Assembly (NCBI RefSeq): GCF_017165765.1
Contig: NZ_JAFGZD010000014.1
Coordinates: 1-64,000 of the forward strand
Direction of reading: 5' to 3'
Length of the DNA stretch: 64,000 nt
DNA from: Pseudomonas capsici
GTDB lineage: Bacteria; Pseudomonadota; Gammaproteobacteria; Pseudomonadales; Pseudomonadaceae
Numbering within the stretch: the stretch's first letter is position 1; each line of letters starts with the position of its first letter. Made by a program: the position numbers and the translations under genes. This document shows positions 9,287 to 18,279 of the stretch, piece by piece. Under the pieces are notes generated by a model. That model was not told the origin of the DNA. It saw only the letters and a list, made by a program, of their open reading frames with translations, and did not search any database.

Positions 9287-10143
9287 TACAACCCGGGCTC
9301 AACAACCACCGTACACGTCATCCCCGCCGCCAGCAGCAAGCCATCAGGCACCTGATCCAGATGAATACGCACCGGCACGCGCTGGGCGAGGCGGACCCAG
9401 TTGAAGGTCGGGTTGACGTCGGCGATCAGTTCGCGGCTTTGCGGGTTGTCGCGATCGTAGATGCCGCGGGCGATGCTTTCGACATGGCCCTTGAGCACTT
9501 CGCCGTTCATCAATTGCATTTCAGCCGGGTCATTGACATGCACATGCGGCAATTTGGTTTCTTCGAAGAAGCCGTAGACCCAGAATGAGTTCATATCGAC
9601 CACGGCCATTTTCGCTTCGCCTGCACGGGCATAGTCGCCGCGATGGACGTTGAGGTTGGTGACATAACCGTCCGCGGACGCCAGCACGCGGGTACGTGAC
9701 AGGTTGAGTTCAGCCGCTTCCAGTTGCGCCTGGGCCAACTGGTAATCGGCCAGGGCCGAGGTGGCGATGTTGCTGGCGTCATCGCGGTTTTCGGTGGAGA
9801 CCACCAGGTTATCCATATCGGCGCGGCGCTTGGCGTTGAGCTTGCGCATCTCCCAGGTGGCCTTGCGCGAGGCCAGTAAGGCTTGTGCCTCCTTGACGGC
9901 AATCCGGTAATGCTCGGGGTCGATCTGCATCAGCAGGTCGCCCTTTTTCACCTGCTGGTTATCCCGTACCGGCACATCGATAACGGTGCCGGACACTTCC
10001 GCCGCGACGTTGATGATATCGGCCCGCACCCGGCCATCGCGGGTCCAGGGTGTTTCCATGTAGTGAACCCACAAGGTCCGGCCGATGAAGATGGCCAGAG
10101 CCAGGACCAGCAAGGTGGCGATCAGACTGAAGAGCTTTTTCAT
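9286..10143 (-). CDS. HlyD-family periplasmic adaptor of aromatic acid efflux (AaeA-like)
   Basis: 285 residues. One N-terminal membrane anchor (residues about 5-25), then the lipoyl half-motif (VAAEVSGTVIDVPVRDNQQV and KKGDLLMQIDPEHY), a coiled-coil hairpin rich in Ala/Gln/Leu (about 75-145) and the second barrel half (SADGYVTNLNVHRGDY). It links the inner membrane FUSC pump to the outer membrane channel. It is the most downstream gene of a four-gene minus-strand operon: NodT-like channel, FUSC pump, DUF1656, adaptor. This matches the E. coli aaeXAB set for p-hydroxybenzoate efflux with an added channel. Substrate is inferred. Confidence 0.92.
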   Translation of the reverse strand: MKKLFSLIATLLVLALAIFIGRTLWVHYMETPWTRDGRVRADIINVAAEVSGTVIDVPVRDNQQVKKGDLLMQIDPEHYRIAVKEAQALLASRKATWEMRKLNAKRRADMDNLVVSTENRDDASNIATSALADYQLAQAQLEAAELNLSRTRVLASADGYVTNLNVHRGDYARAGEAKMAVVDMNSFWVYGFFEETKLPHVHVNDPAEMQLMNGEVLKGHVESIARGIYDRDNPQSRELIADVNPTFNWVRLAQRVPVRIHLDQVPDGLLLAAGMTCTVVVEPGL

Positions 10144-10165
10144 CCAGAGGTTCTCGAACCGGGTA

Positions 10166-10366
10166 TCAACGATAAAAGGGCAGCGCCAGAGCGCCGAAAA
10201 TGCAGGTAAACAGGCTCAGGCGCAGCAGCGCCGGGTGCCAGAAGAAGCGGTACAGGTCGAACCCGGCCAGCAGTCGGTCCAGCGCCCAGGCCAGCACCAG
10301 CGCAATCAGGAACATCAGGGTGATGGTCGGCATGTACAGACCGTGAAAGGCGATTTCACGTGGCAT
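10166..10366 (-). CDS. DUF1656 small membrane protein (AaeX-like)
   Basis: 66 residues with two hydrophobic helices: PTITLMFLIALVLAWALDRL and, after a short aromatic loop (FDLYRFFWHP), LLRLSLFTCIFGALALPF. The family always accompanies HlyD and FUSC proteins in aromatic acid efflux operons. The ATG at 10366 starts inside the end of the FUSC gene (11-base overlap), which fixes the start. Its exact role in the pump is not known. Confidence 0.88.
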   Translation of the reverse strand: MPREIAFHGLYMPTITLMFLIALVLAWALDRLLAGFDLYRFFWHPALLRLSLFTCIFGALALPFYR

Positions 10367-12581
10367 GGGCGACTCCTTGCGGGCGGCCATGCGCGGCCAG
10401 TGGCGACTGCGGGTCGAGCAGCGAGGTGCGGATGAAATGCAGGTAGCTTTTGACCCGCCGCAACACCGAGGTGTCGAAGTGCGAGGCAAAGGGTTCGTCG
10501 GTCAGTTGCACACGGCTGATGGCGTGATCGACCGCCACCAGACAACGCTGCAGGTTGCTGGCATCGGGCTGGATGAACAGGCGTATCAGCGAGCGGCCCA
10601 TGACCCGGATCGCAATGCGCCAGGATTGATGCTCGGCGTAGCTGGGATGGATCGGCAGGATGGCCTGTTCGCGGCGCAGCTCGATGATCGCGTGACCGAT
10701 TTCCAGCACCGTGAACATCCAGTGCAGCAATTCACGCTGCACTTCGGGTCTGCCGATTGCCAGACCATAGGCCTGATGCATCAGGTCGCGGGTCTGGCTT
10801 TCAAAGCTGGAACCCAGGCGCGGCAAAGGCGCGCTGATGGCGAATACCACTTGCCGACGCAAGGCATCCTCCAGGCGATCCCACATCCAGCGGCTGTTGG
10901 GCGGCAGGATGATTGCGCCTGCGGCGGCGCAGAACAGCATGCCGATGACCATGGCGATGTAGTCGTTGATAAAGGTGTAGGGGTTGTAGAGCGTGAGGTT
11001 GTCCGGCACCGAGCCGATGCTGAAAAAGATCAGCAGGCCCAGCCCGTAACCGGCCCACTGTGGCCGCGAGGCCAGGAAAGCCCCGACCACAAACACCGGA
11101 GCGAGCACCAGGCACAGTAATGGAAAACCATCGATCTGCGGGAAGATGAAAAAGGTTTCGACAAAGCCCAGGATCGCCCCCAGCAAGGTGCCGCATGCCA
11201 TCTGGAACGACATGCGCCGCGGGTTGTTGGTGGTGGACGACAGGGCAACGGTCGCAGCGGACGCCAGGGTCATGATCGCGCCGCTGGGCCAGGCCGTAAG
11301 CACCCAGTACGCACTCAGCAACGCCACGACTGTACTCGCACGCACCCCGGCTGCCAGCGCGGTCATCCAGCTGGTACGCGGCACGAACGACTCCTCCCAC
11401 TGTTCGCGCACATGGTTGTGATCGGCCAGCGAAGCGTGGGTCTGAGCGTAATCGTGCAGGTCGTTGACCAGGCGATACAGCAGCTCGAAAGCCGTATGAA
11501 AATCCAGCAGCTCAGCGTCATCCGGCGCGCTCTGTTCAAGCTCGGCACGCAGACTGCGAACCAGATCGGGCAGTTCGGCCTTGAAGGCTTCCAGTCGTTG
11601 CACCAGCACCGCGGCATCGCCAATGGTCAGGGACCGATCGGCAAAGGTATCGAGCAATTGAATCAGCCGATCCAGGCCGGGATCGACCCGGCGCATGACG
11701 CCATTCGCCGGATCGGCTCGCAGGCGCTCAAGCAATTGATGCAGGGCATTGAAACGGGTGGTTAGGGCCATGAACTCGCTGTTCAGGCGATTGAGTCGCC
11801 CGTTGCGACGCCGCATGTGCGGGTCCTCGAATACCGTCACGCTGCGCAGCCCTTCCAGACCGATGGCTTCGGCGACAAACCGCACGTTACCGGTTTCAAA
11901 AGCCGCCCGCTCGTTGACACTGCGCAGGCCATCCACCACAAAACGCGCGAACACACCAAAGCGTTGATACAGCGCGTTGCGCATTGCCGCACCGGAACTC
12001 TGCGGCAGAATCGCTGCAGTCACAGCGGTGGAGCAGACAATGCCCAGAGCGATTTCCACGACCCGCCAGACCGCCGCCATGAACGCTCCTTCCGGATGCG
12101 CCAGCGCGGGCAGGCCGACCATTGCCGCCGTGTAGCCCGCCAGTACAAAACCGTAAGCCCGGAAGTTGCGATAGCGTGCCGCGCCCGCCGAACAGATCCC
12201 TACCCACAACGCCAGACAACCGAGAAACGGCACCGAGTTCTGCGCAAACAAGGCCATCAGCAGCACCATCATGGCCGAACCCGCCAGCGTGCCGAGCAGG
12301 CGATAGAAGCTCTTGGCAAACACATGCCCGCTCTGAGGCTGCATGACAATGAACACGGTGATCATGGCCGTGCGCGGTTGCGGCAGTTCCAGGCGCAGGG
12401 CCAGCCAATAGGTGAGGAACGCGGCGATCAGCACCTTGAAGATATAGATCCAGGTGACACCGTCGCTGCGCGCCCAGTTGTTGAATTCACGCCGCCAGGG
12501 CAACGCGTTGAGTCCGTGGGAGGGGCCTTGGCCGCGACGGCGGTGCCCCGGACCATCTATGAATAACGGGAGTCGGGTCAC
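10356..12581 (-). CDS. FUSC-family inner membrane efflux pump (AaeB-like)
   Basis: 741 residues. It has two blocks of about six membrane helices (residues about 45-190 and 390-530), each followed by a cytoplasmic domain, as in fusaric acid resistance and AaeB proteins. Motif-like segments include PQPRTAMITVFIVMQPQSGH in the first block and SSTTNNPRRMSFQMACGTLL in the second. The reading frame starts with GTG in a GTGA overlap with the channel gene. Residues about 11-25 are encoded by a REP element, so the original start may be the TTG just after it; the protein would be typical from LPWRREFNNW onward. Confidence 0.92.
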   Translation of the reverse strand: MTRLPLFIDGPGHRRRGQGPSHGLNALPWRREFNNWARSDGVTWIYIFKVLIAAFLTYWLALRLELPQPRTAMITVFIVMQPQSGHVFAKSFYRLLGTLAGSAMMVLLMALFAQNSVPFLGCLALWVGICSAGAARYRNFRAYGFVLAGYTAAMVGLPALAHPEGAFMAAVWRVVEIALGIVCSTAVTAAILPQSSGAAMRNALYQRFGVFARFVVDGLRSVNERAAFETGNVRFVAEAIGLEGLRSVTVFEDPHMRRRNGRLNRLNSEFMALTTRFNALHQLLERLRADPANGVMRRVDPGLDRLIQLLDTFADRSLTIGDAAVLVQRLEAFKAELPDLVRSLRAELEQSAPDDAELLDFHTAFELLYRLVNDLHDYAQTHASLADHNHVREQWEESFVPRTSWMTALAAGVRASTVVALLSAYWVLTAWPSGAIMTLASAATVALSSTTNNPRRMSFQMACGTLLGAILGFVETFFIFPQIDGFPLLCLVLAPVFVVGAFLASRPQWAGYGLGLLIFFSIGSVPDNLTLYNPYTFINDYIAMVIGMLFCAAAGAIILPPNSRWMWDRLEDALRRQVVFAISAPLPRLGSSFESQTRDLMHQAYGLAIGRPEVQRELLHWMFTVLEIGHAIIELRREQAILPIHPSYAEHQSWRIAIRVMGRSLIRLFIQPDASNLQRCLVAVDHAISRVQLTDEPFASHFDTSVLRRVKSYLHFIRTSLLDPQSPLAAHGRPQGVAHAT
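12516..12538 (+). repeat. REP element inside the FUSC gene start
   Basis: GTGGGAGGGGCCTTGGCCGC plus GAC. The exact reverse complement of these 23 bases occurs at 16205-16227. It lies in frame within the first codons of the FUSC pump gene and encodes part of an Arg/Gly-rich N-terminal extension unlike the rest of the protein. Confidence 0.8.
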
Positions 12582-14011
12582 AGGCCTCCCCCCAGCGCAA
12601 CCACCAACCCGGCATACGCACTCAGGCGAGCGGCTTCGACCTGTTGCTGGATCTGTTGCTGACGGAACAGCAGCGTCTGGGCATTGAGCACGTTGAGGTA
12701 GTCGGTCAGGCCACGCTGATAGGCAATCAGGGCAATGTCATAGGTCTTCTGCGCCGCTGCGACGGACTCGGCGGCGAACAGGTGTTGCTTGTCCACCGAG
12801 GCACGCCGGATCAACTGGTCCGAGATATCTTTGAGGGCCAGCACCAGTGTCTGGTTGTACCGGGCCACGGCCAGGTCATGACCGGCAACGGCATGACCCA
12901 GCTCCGCACGCAAGTGTCCGCCATCGAAGATCGGCAGGCTGATGGCCGGGCCGGCTTTGTAGCTGAGCTTGCTGCCGGTCAGGAACTCCAGCATCCCGCC
13001 ACCCGTGGCCATGTAGCCGAGGCTGCCGACGAGGTCGACATTGGGGTAGAAACCGGCGTGGGCCACATCGACTCCACGCGCCTGAGCCTCGACACGCCAG
13101 CGGCTGGCCACCACATCCGGGCGCTGTCCCAGCAGTTGCGCGGGCAAGGCCGAAGGCAGTTTGAGTACGGTGTGCAGCGACAGGCTCGGACGCTGCAATG
13201 CTGCGCCCTCGCCCGGCCCCTTGCCTGCCAGCACGGCCAGTCGATTGCGCTCCAGCGCAATGACCTCTTCAAGCTCATCGATTTGCCGGTGGATTTCCGG
13301 CAGTGGCGTCTCGGCCTGGCTGACCTCGAAATGGGTTCCGGTACCTCCCTTGAGACGCCGCCGGGCCAGATCCAGAATCTGTTGCTGCTGGGTCAGCGTC
13401 GCTTCGACGATATCCAGCAGGGCGTAATGCAGAGCCAGCTGGATATAGGCCCGGACGATGTTCTCCTGCAACTCGAGTTGCGCCTGGCGTTGCTCGGCAG
13501 AACTCATGTGCGCCAAGTCAAGCGCTTGTTCGCTGGCGTTGCTTTCACGGCCCCAAAGATCAAGCGCATAACTCAGGCCCAGCGACGCATTGTTGTCCCA
13601 GGTGCGAGTATTGGCCAGTTCGCCAGGGCCATGGAATTGATCGGTCGGCCAGTCGTGGCGAGCCAGACTGGCGCTGCTGTCGACATGCAGGCCTTCGGCG
13701 GATTGTGCAATCCCGGCCAGCGCTCTTGCCTGACGCACACGAGCGGCAGCCATCGCCAGGCTCGGGCTGCCGAGGGTCGCCAGTTCGATCCAACGATCGA
13801 GTTGCGGGTCGCCATAGACATTCCACCACCGGGCTTCAGGCCAGTGGGCGTCTCGCTCGGCGCTCTGGATAGCCTGATCGGTGGCCAGGCTTTCGAAGGG
13901 CATGACACGGCCCTGTGAAGTGATTCCGTCGGTTCCGATACAGCCGCTGATGATTGACGATACAGCCCAGACACTGAGGAGCCTGAAACTCCAAATGATG
14001 CGACGCGGCAC
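12578..14011 (-). CDS. NodT-family outer membrane efflux lipoprotein
   Basis: 477 residues. A signal peptide ends in a lipobox (IISGC, Cys at about residue 24), followed by two repeats of the TolC/OprM fold with long helices, ending at SAYAGLVVALGGGL. Conserved NodT features include YALDLWGRES and LGQRPDVVASRWRVEAQARG. It should form the outer membrane channel of the tripartite efflux pump encoded downstream, and is the first gene of that operon. The gene is divergent from the LysR regulator, with about 175 bases between them for shared control. Confidence 0.93.
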   Translation of the reverse strand: MPRRIIWSFRLLSVWAVSSIISGCIGTDGITSQGRVMPFESLATDQAIQSAERDAHWPEARWWNVYGDPQLDRWIELATLGSPSLAMAAARVRQARALAGIAQSAEGLHVDSSASLARHDWPTDQFHGPGELANTRTWDNNASLGLSYALDLWGRESNASEQALDLAHMSSAEQRQAQLELQENIVRAYIQLALHYALLDIVEATLTQQQQILDLARRRLKGGTGTHFEVSQAETPLPEIHRQIDELEEVIALERNRLAVLAGKGPGEGAALQRPSLSLHTVLKLPSALPAQLLGQRPDVVASRWRVEAQARGVDVAHAGFYPNVDLVGSLGYMATGGGMLEFLTGSKLSYKAGPAISLPIFDGGHLRAELGHAVAGHDLAVARYNQTLVLALKDISDQLIRRASVDKQHLFAAESVAAAQKTYDIALIAYQRGLTDYLNVLNAQTLLFRQQQIQQQVEAARLSAYAGLVVALGGGL

Positions 14012-14186
14012 TGCTGCGAGTTCCCGACTGGAAATGAAGCGCTATTGAATGGCGCGATTCTAGGGGGCGGCCGGAACGGCGATAAGCAGGGGAAAGTGTG
14101 ATTCTTTATTACAGAAACGGTGATAATCCCTTGCCATGTGCTAGTAACTTCATGTCACAATTTGCCATGTCTTCCGAGAACTGCCC

Positions 14187-15134
14187 ATGGACACTCTGCA
14201 AAACATGCGCGCCTTCTGTTGTGTGGCGCAAGCGGGCAGCTTTACGGCGGCCGCAGCACAACTGGACACCACCACTGCCAACGTCTCGCGGGCCGTCTCC
14301 AACCTTGAGGCGCACCTGCAGACACGCCTGCTCAACCGCACGACCCGCCGCATTGCGCTGACCGAAGCCGGCAAGCGTTACCTGATGCGCTGCGAACAGA
14401 TTCTGGCGTCGGTGGAAGAAGCGGAAGCCGAAGCCAGCGATGCCCATGCCCGGCCCACCGGTCAGCTCAAGATGCATTCGATGCCCGGTGTCGGCCAGCA
14501 TTACGTGATCGATGCCATCGCCCGCTATCGCCAGAGCCACCCGGATGTGTCCTTCGACCTGACCCTGACCAGCCGCGTACCGGACCTGCTTGAAGAAGGC
14601 TATGACGTGTCCATCGTGCTGGCCAGCGAGCTGCCGGATTCGGGTTTTGTGTCGCAGCGTCTGGGCATCACCTACAGCATCGTTTGTGCCTCGCCGGCCT
14701 ACATCAAGAACTTCGGCATGGCCTACACCCCTGCCGACTTGCTGAATCACGCCTGCCTGCGCCTGGTCAGCCCGGTTTTCCCGCTGGAAAAGTGGGTGTT
14801 CGACGGCCCCCAAGGCCAGGAAATGGTCACCATCAACAGTTCGCCGCTGCTGATCAATTCCGCCGACGCCATGCAGACCGCGATTTCCTGTGGCATGGGC
14901 ATCGGCATCCTGCCGATCTACTCGGCCATCGACGGGCTGCGCAACGGCACCCTGATGCGGGTCTTGCCCGACTACCGCTCCCAGGAACTGAACCTCTACG
15001 CCATCTATCCGTCACGTCAGTATCTGGATGCGAAGATCAAGACCTGGGTCGAATACCTGCGCGGCTCCCTGCCTGAAATTCTCGCTGCCGACGAAGCCGA
15101 CCTGCATATTCACTCGATGAAATCACTGGCTTGA
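14187..15134 (+). CDS. LysR-family transcriptional regulator of the efflux operon
   Basis: 315 residues. The N-terminal winged helix-turn-helix is at residues 1-60 (GSFTAAAAQLDTTTANVSRA, then LLNRTTRRIALTEAG), followed by a LysR substrate-binding domain. It belongs to the group with a TTANVSRAVSNLE recognition helix. It is divergently transcribed from the NodT/FUSC/DUF1656/HlyD operon, the same arrangement as aaeR and aaeXAB, so it probably senses an aromatic acid and activates the pump. The ATG at 14187 begins MDTLQNMRAF, the usual LysR start. Confidence 0.93.
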   Translation: MDTLQNMRAFCCVAQAGSFTAAAAQLDTTTANVSRAVSNLEAHLQTRLLNRTTRRIALTEAGKRYLMRCEQILASVEEAEAEASDAHARPTGQLKMHSMPGVGQHYVIDAIARYRQSHPDVSFDLTLTSRVPDLLEEGYDVSIVLASELPDSGFVSQRLGITYSIVCASPAYIKNFGMAYTPADLLNHACLRLVSPVFPLEKWVFDGPQGQEMVTINSSPLLINSADAMQTAISCGMGIGILPIYSAIDGLRNGTLMRVLPDYRSQELNLYAIYPSRQYLDAKIKTWVEYLRGSLPEILAADEADLHIHSMKSLA

Positions 15135-15221
15135 GCCTTCGCGTTTGCAAAAGCGGCTGCCCAAGGACGGGCAAGAATGTTAGCGTGCTACTCATTCAAC
15201 CGCTCAAGAGTGACTGCCCCA

Positions 15222-16196
15222 ATGAAAAAAAACGTACTCGCCTTTAGCCGTGTCTCCCCTGAAATGGCCGAACGCCTGTCGCAAGACTTCAACGTGATCG
15301 TGCCAGACCCGAAACTGGGCGACCTCAATGCCCAGTTCAACGAAGCGCTGCCAGAAACCCACGGCATGATCGGCGCAGGCCGCAAACTGGGTCGCGAACA
15401 GCTTGAAGGGGCCACGAAGCTGGAAGTGGTATCGAGTATTTCGGTGGGCTACGACAACTACGATGTCGGCTACCTGAGCGAGCGCGGCATTCTGCTGACC
15501 AATACCCCGGATGTGCTGACCGAAAGCACGGCGGACCTGGGCTTTTCGCTGATCATGAGCAGCGCCCGCCGCGTGGCCGAACTGGATGCCTGGACCAAGG
15601 CCGGTAACTGGAAGCGCAGCATCGAAGCGCCGCACTTCGGCACCGATGTGCATGGCAAGACGCTGGGTATCGTCGGCATGGGCAATATCGGCGCAGCCAT
15701 TGCCCGTCGCGGTCGCCTGGGTTTCAACATGCCGATTCTGTACAGCGGCAACAGCCGCAAGAGTGAAGTCGAGCAGGAGCTGGGCGCGCAATTCCGCACG
15801 CTGGATCAACTGCTGGCCGAAGCGGATTTCGTCTGCCTGGTGGTGCCGTTGAGCGAGAAGACCCGTCATCTGATCGGTCGTCGCGAACTGTCGCTGATGA
15901 AGCCCGGTGCAATCCTGATCAACATCGCACGCGGCCCGATCGTCGATGAACCGGCGCTGATCGAAGCCCTGCAGAACGGCACCATTCGCGGTGCCGGTCT
16001 GGACGTGTACGAGAAGGAGCCCCTGAGCGAGTCGCCGCTGTTCAGCCTGAGCAACGCCGTGACCCTGCCGCACATCGGCTCGGCGACCCACGAAACCCGT
16101 CAGGCCATGGCGGATCGTGCGTACCACAACCTGCGCAGCGCGCTGTTGGGCGAGCGTCCGCAGGATCTGGTCAATCCGCAGGTCTGGAAGAGCTGA
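15222..16196 (+). CDS. ghrB: 2-hydroxyacid dehydrogenase (glyoxylate/hydroxypyruvate/2-ketogluconate reductase)
   Basis: 324 residues, the same length as E. coli GhrB. It reduces glyoxylate, hydroxypyruvate or 2-ketogluconate with NAD(P)H. The Rossmann motif is at GIVGMGNIGAAIARR, the catalytic Arg in NIARGPIVDE, the Glu in GLDVYEKEP and the His in LPHIGSATHETR. The ATG at 15222 was chosen over one 45 bases upstream because the family aligns from MKKNVLAFSR. The gene ends 26 bases inside the convergent DMT transporter gene. Substrate preference cannot be told from sequence. Confidence 0.92.
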   Translation: MKKNVLAFSRVSPEMAERLSQDFNVIVPDPKLGDLNAQFNEALPETHGMIGAGRKLGREQLEGATKLEVVSSISVGYDNYDVGYLSERGILLTNTPDVLTESTADLGFSLIMSSARRVAELDAWTKAGNWKRSIEAPHFGTDVHGKTLGIVGMGNIGAAIARRGRLGFNMPILYSGNSRKSEVEQELGAQFRTLDQLLAEADFVCLVVPLSEKTRHLIGRRELSLMKPGAILINIARGPIVDEPALIEALQNGTIRGAGLDVYEKEPLSESPLFSLSNAVTLPHIGSATHETRQAMADRAYHNLRSALLGERPQDLVNPQVWKS

Positions 16197-17121
16197 CAAA
16201 AACCGTCGCGGCCAAGGCCCCTCCCACAGAGGCAGGTATGACTGTGGAAGAGGCCTTGGGCTTTCTGAACACCAGCACATTCCCTAGCATCACCAGCCCC
16301 AGCCCGAACAAGGCGGGCAAGGTCCATTGATAGCCTTCGACCCACGCCGAGATATTCAAAGCCACTACCGGAAACAGCACGGTGCAATATGCCGCACGCT
16401 CAGGTCCCATGCGCCCGACCAGCGTCAGGTAGGCCGTGAAACCGATGACCGAACCGGGAATGACCAGATACAACAGCGAACCGATGTAGCGCGTATTCCA
16501 TTCAAAGGCGAAGGTCGCACCGCTGAACAGGCAATACACACCCAGTATCGTCGCCCCGTAGAACATCCCCCAGGCATTGGTGGTCAAGGGACGCAATCCG
16601 GCTTTCTGTTGCAGACTCGACAGCATGTTGCCTGCCGAGAAACACAGGGTTCCCAATAGCGCCAGACCCAACCCGATAAAGGTTTCCCGGCTGGCGCTGT
16701 GGTCGGCCAGCTCAGGCCAGAACAGGCAAGCCAGCCCGGTCAGGCCCATGGCACCGCCAGCCAGTACGTTGCGTGCCACTTTCTGCTTGAAGAAAACTCG
16801 TGCATTGAGCGCATTCCATAATGTCGCGGTCGAGAACACCACGGCGATCAGGCCGCTGGGGATCCATTGGCTGGCGGTGTAAAAGCACATGAAGTTGATG
16901 CAGAACAGGCACAGGCCCTGCGCCATGCAGATCAGTTGTCCTCGACGATTGACCGGTTGCAGACGACCACTGAGCAAGAGCATGGCGAACAGAATCAGGG
17001 CCGCCAGCGCGAAGCGATAGAAAATCGACACCGCAATGGCGACCTCGCCCAGTTGCAGTTTCAGAGCAATCCAGGTCGTGCCCCAGATCAGGACCGTCAG
17101 CAGATACAGCGAGATATTCAT
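16171..17121 (-). CDS. EamA/DMT-family transporter
   Basis: 316 residues with about ten hydrophobic helices in two EamA halves. The start motif is LLTVLIWGTTWIALKLQLGE and the second half begins near AWGMFYGATILG. Members export amino acids or metabolites across the inner membrane; the substrate is unknown. The ATG at 17121 gives the canonical N-terminus, whereas an upstream in-frame start would add about 39 residues without family likeness. The last 15-20 residues (after FRKPKAS) are encoded by a REP element and overlap the end of ghrB. It is divergent from the AraC regulator, its likely controller. Confidence 0.9.
   Translation of the reverse strand: MNISLYLLTVLIWGTTWIALKLQLGEVAIAVSIFYRFALAALILFAMLLLSGRLQPVNRRGQLICMAQGLCLFCINFMCFYTASQWIPSGLIAVVFSTATLWNALNARVFFKQKVARNVLAGGAMGLTGLACLFWPELADHSASRETFIGLGLALLGTLCFSAGNMLSSLQQKAGLRPLTTNAWGMFYGATILGVYCLFSGATFAFEWNTRYIGSLLYLVIPGSVIGFTAYLTLVGRMGPERAAYCTVLFPVVALNISAWVEGYQWTLPALFGLGLVMLGNVLVFRKPKASSTVIPASVGGALAATVFVSSSRPAD
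16205..16227 (-). repeat. REP element over the C-terminus of the DMT transporter gene
   Basis: The exact reverse complement of the 23-base REP at 12516-12538. It lies 9 bases past the ghrB stop and is read in frame by the convergent DMT transporter gene. Confidence 0.8.
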
Positions 17122-17255
17122 GATGCAGCTCCTCAATGAGCCTTGAGTCTGCTGCCGCGCCCTCGACGTCGCTTGCACAATCTTGCGCATTTGATCGTGC
17201 AGGTGATGGCATCCTTGTCGCGCGCGAGTAGGATGCAAGACCTAGAGGAGTCGCC

Positions 17256-18131
17256 ATGCCACCCATCGAATCCATCCAGGTCTTTCAGGCCTTGAACAGC
17301 TCGCCCCATGCCCGACTGGAGCAGAGTGCCGTGCTGGGTGATGGATTGACCGCTGCACTGTGGCAGAACCGGCATGACTCCCAGGAATATCACGCACCGA
17401 CTCACCATACGCTGTCGTGTTACATCGCTGACGGCACCGGCACCTTCCGCCGCGACAAGCCGGATCAGAAAGGCGCGCCCGGCAAACTCTGCACGCTGCC
17501 AGCCGGGCATGAATCGGCCTGGGTCATCAATGGCGAGATCCGTCTGGCGCATTTGTATGTCAGCCCGGATCAGTTTGCACTGGGTTGCGTGACCCTGCTT
17601 GATCGCGAGCCTCGGGAGATGCAGCTACAGGAAAGCACCTTTATCGAGGATGCCGAGCAGGCTGCACGTTTTCAAAGGCTGATCCGAATGAACTGGGCCG
17701 AGCCTGCCGAGCGCCTGCTCACCAGCAGCCTGGCCCATGAAATGCTCAGCCATGCGCTGCTCGGTCAGGTGGGGTTGCGTGATAGCTTGCGCCTCAAAGG
17801 CGGGCTGGCACCGCACCTGCGTCGTCAGTTGGTGGACTTCATCGAAATGCATCTGGCCGACCCGCTGAGCCTCGGGCAACTGGCCGGGATCTGTGCACTG
17901 TCCGAATACCACTTCGCCCGCATGTTCCGCGAAAGCTTTGGCCTGCCGCCGCATCAATACCTGCTGGCCCGCCGCTTGTCCCATGCCCGCCACCTCCTGC
18001 GCCATACCGCCCAGCCACTGAGCGACATTGCCCTGGCCTGCGGCTTTGCCAGCGCCAGCCACTTCAGCAACCGTTTTCGCCAGGCCATCGGCGCAACGCC
18101 GGGCGAATACCGGCAGGCCTTCAAACCGTAG
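17256..18131 (+). CDS. AraC-family transcriptional regulator
   Basis: 291 residues. The N-terminal half is an AraC sensor of the cupin type. The C-terminal double helix-turn-helix occupies residues about 185-291 (LAGICALSEYHFARMFRESF, then DIALACGFASASHFSNRFRQ and the terminal GATPGEYR). It is divergent from the DMT transporter with 134 bases between the starts, so it probably regulates that exporter. A GAGG sits 5 bases before the ATG at 17256. Its 3' end is duplicated 700 bases downstream, beyond the RAYT gene. Confidence 0.93.
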   Translation: MPPIESIQVFQALNSSPHARLEQSAVLGDGLTAALWQNRHDSQEYHAPTHHTLSCYIADGTGTFRRDKPDQKGAPGKLCTLPAGHESAWVINGEIRLAHLYVSPDQFALGCVTLLDREPREMQLQESTFIEDAEQAARFQRLIRMNWAEPAERLLTSSLAHEMLSHALLGQVGLRDSLRLKGGLAPHLRRQLVDFIEMHLADPLSLGQLAGICALSEYHFARMFRESFGLPPHQYLLARRLSHARHLLRHTAQPLSDIALACGFASASHFSNRFRQAIGATPGEYRQAFKP

Positions 18132-18145
18132 TAACTCATACGACT

Positions 18146-18168
18146 GTGGGAGGCAGCTTGCTGGCGAC
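18146..18168 (+). repeat. REP element upstream of RAYT
   Basis: A GTGGGAGGCAGCTTGCTGGC core plus GAC, directly after the AraC gene and followed by short GCGACA repeats. The same core recurs inverted at 18758-18780 and direct at 18838-18860, framing the RAYT gene. Confidence 0.85.
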
Positions 18169-18279
18169 AGCGACAGCGACAGCCACAACCTCGACATACA
18201 CAGTTAAACCATAAGTCCCCTGAAAAAGATCTCTGGATAGTAGATTCGGCATCTGTCTGTTCAAGAGAAGGGCAAAGGA

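Noticed and set aside
9193..9588. 131-codon frame starting in the REP region
   Set aside because: Overlaps the 3' end of the adaptor gene on the other strand, and its N-terminus is translated repeat.
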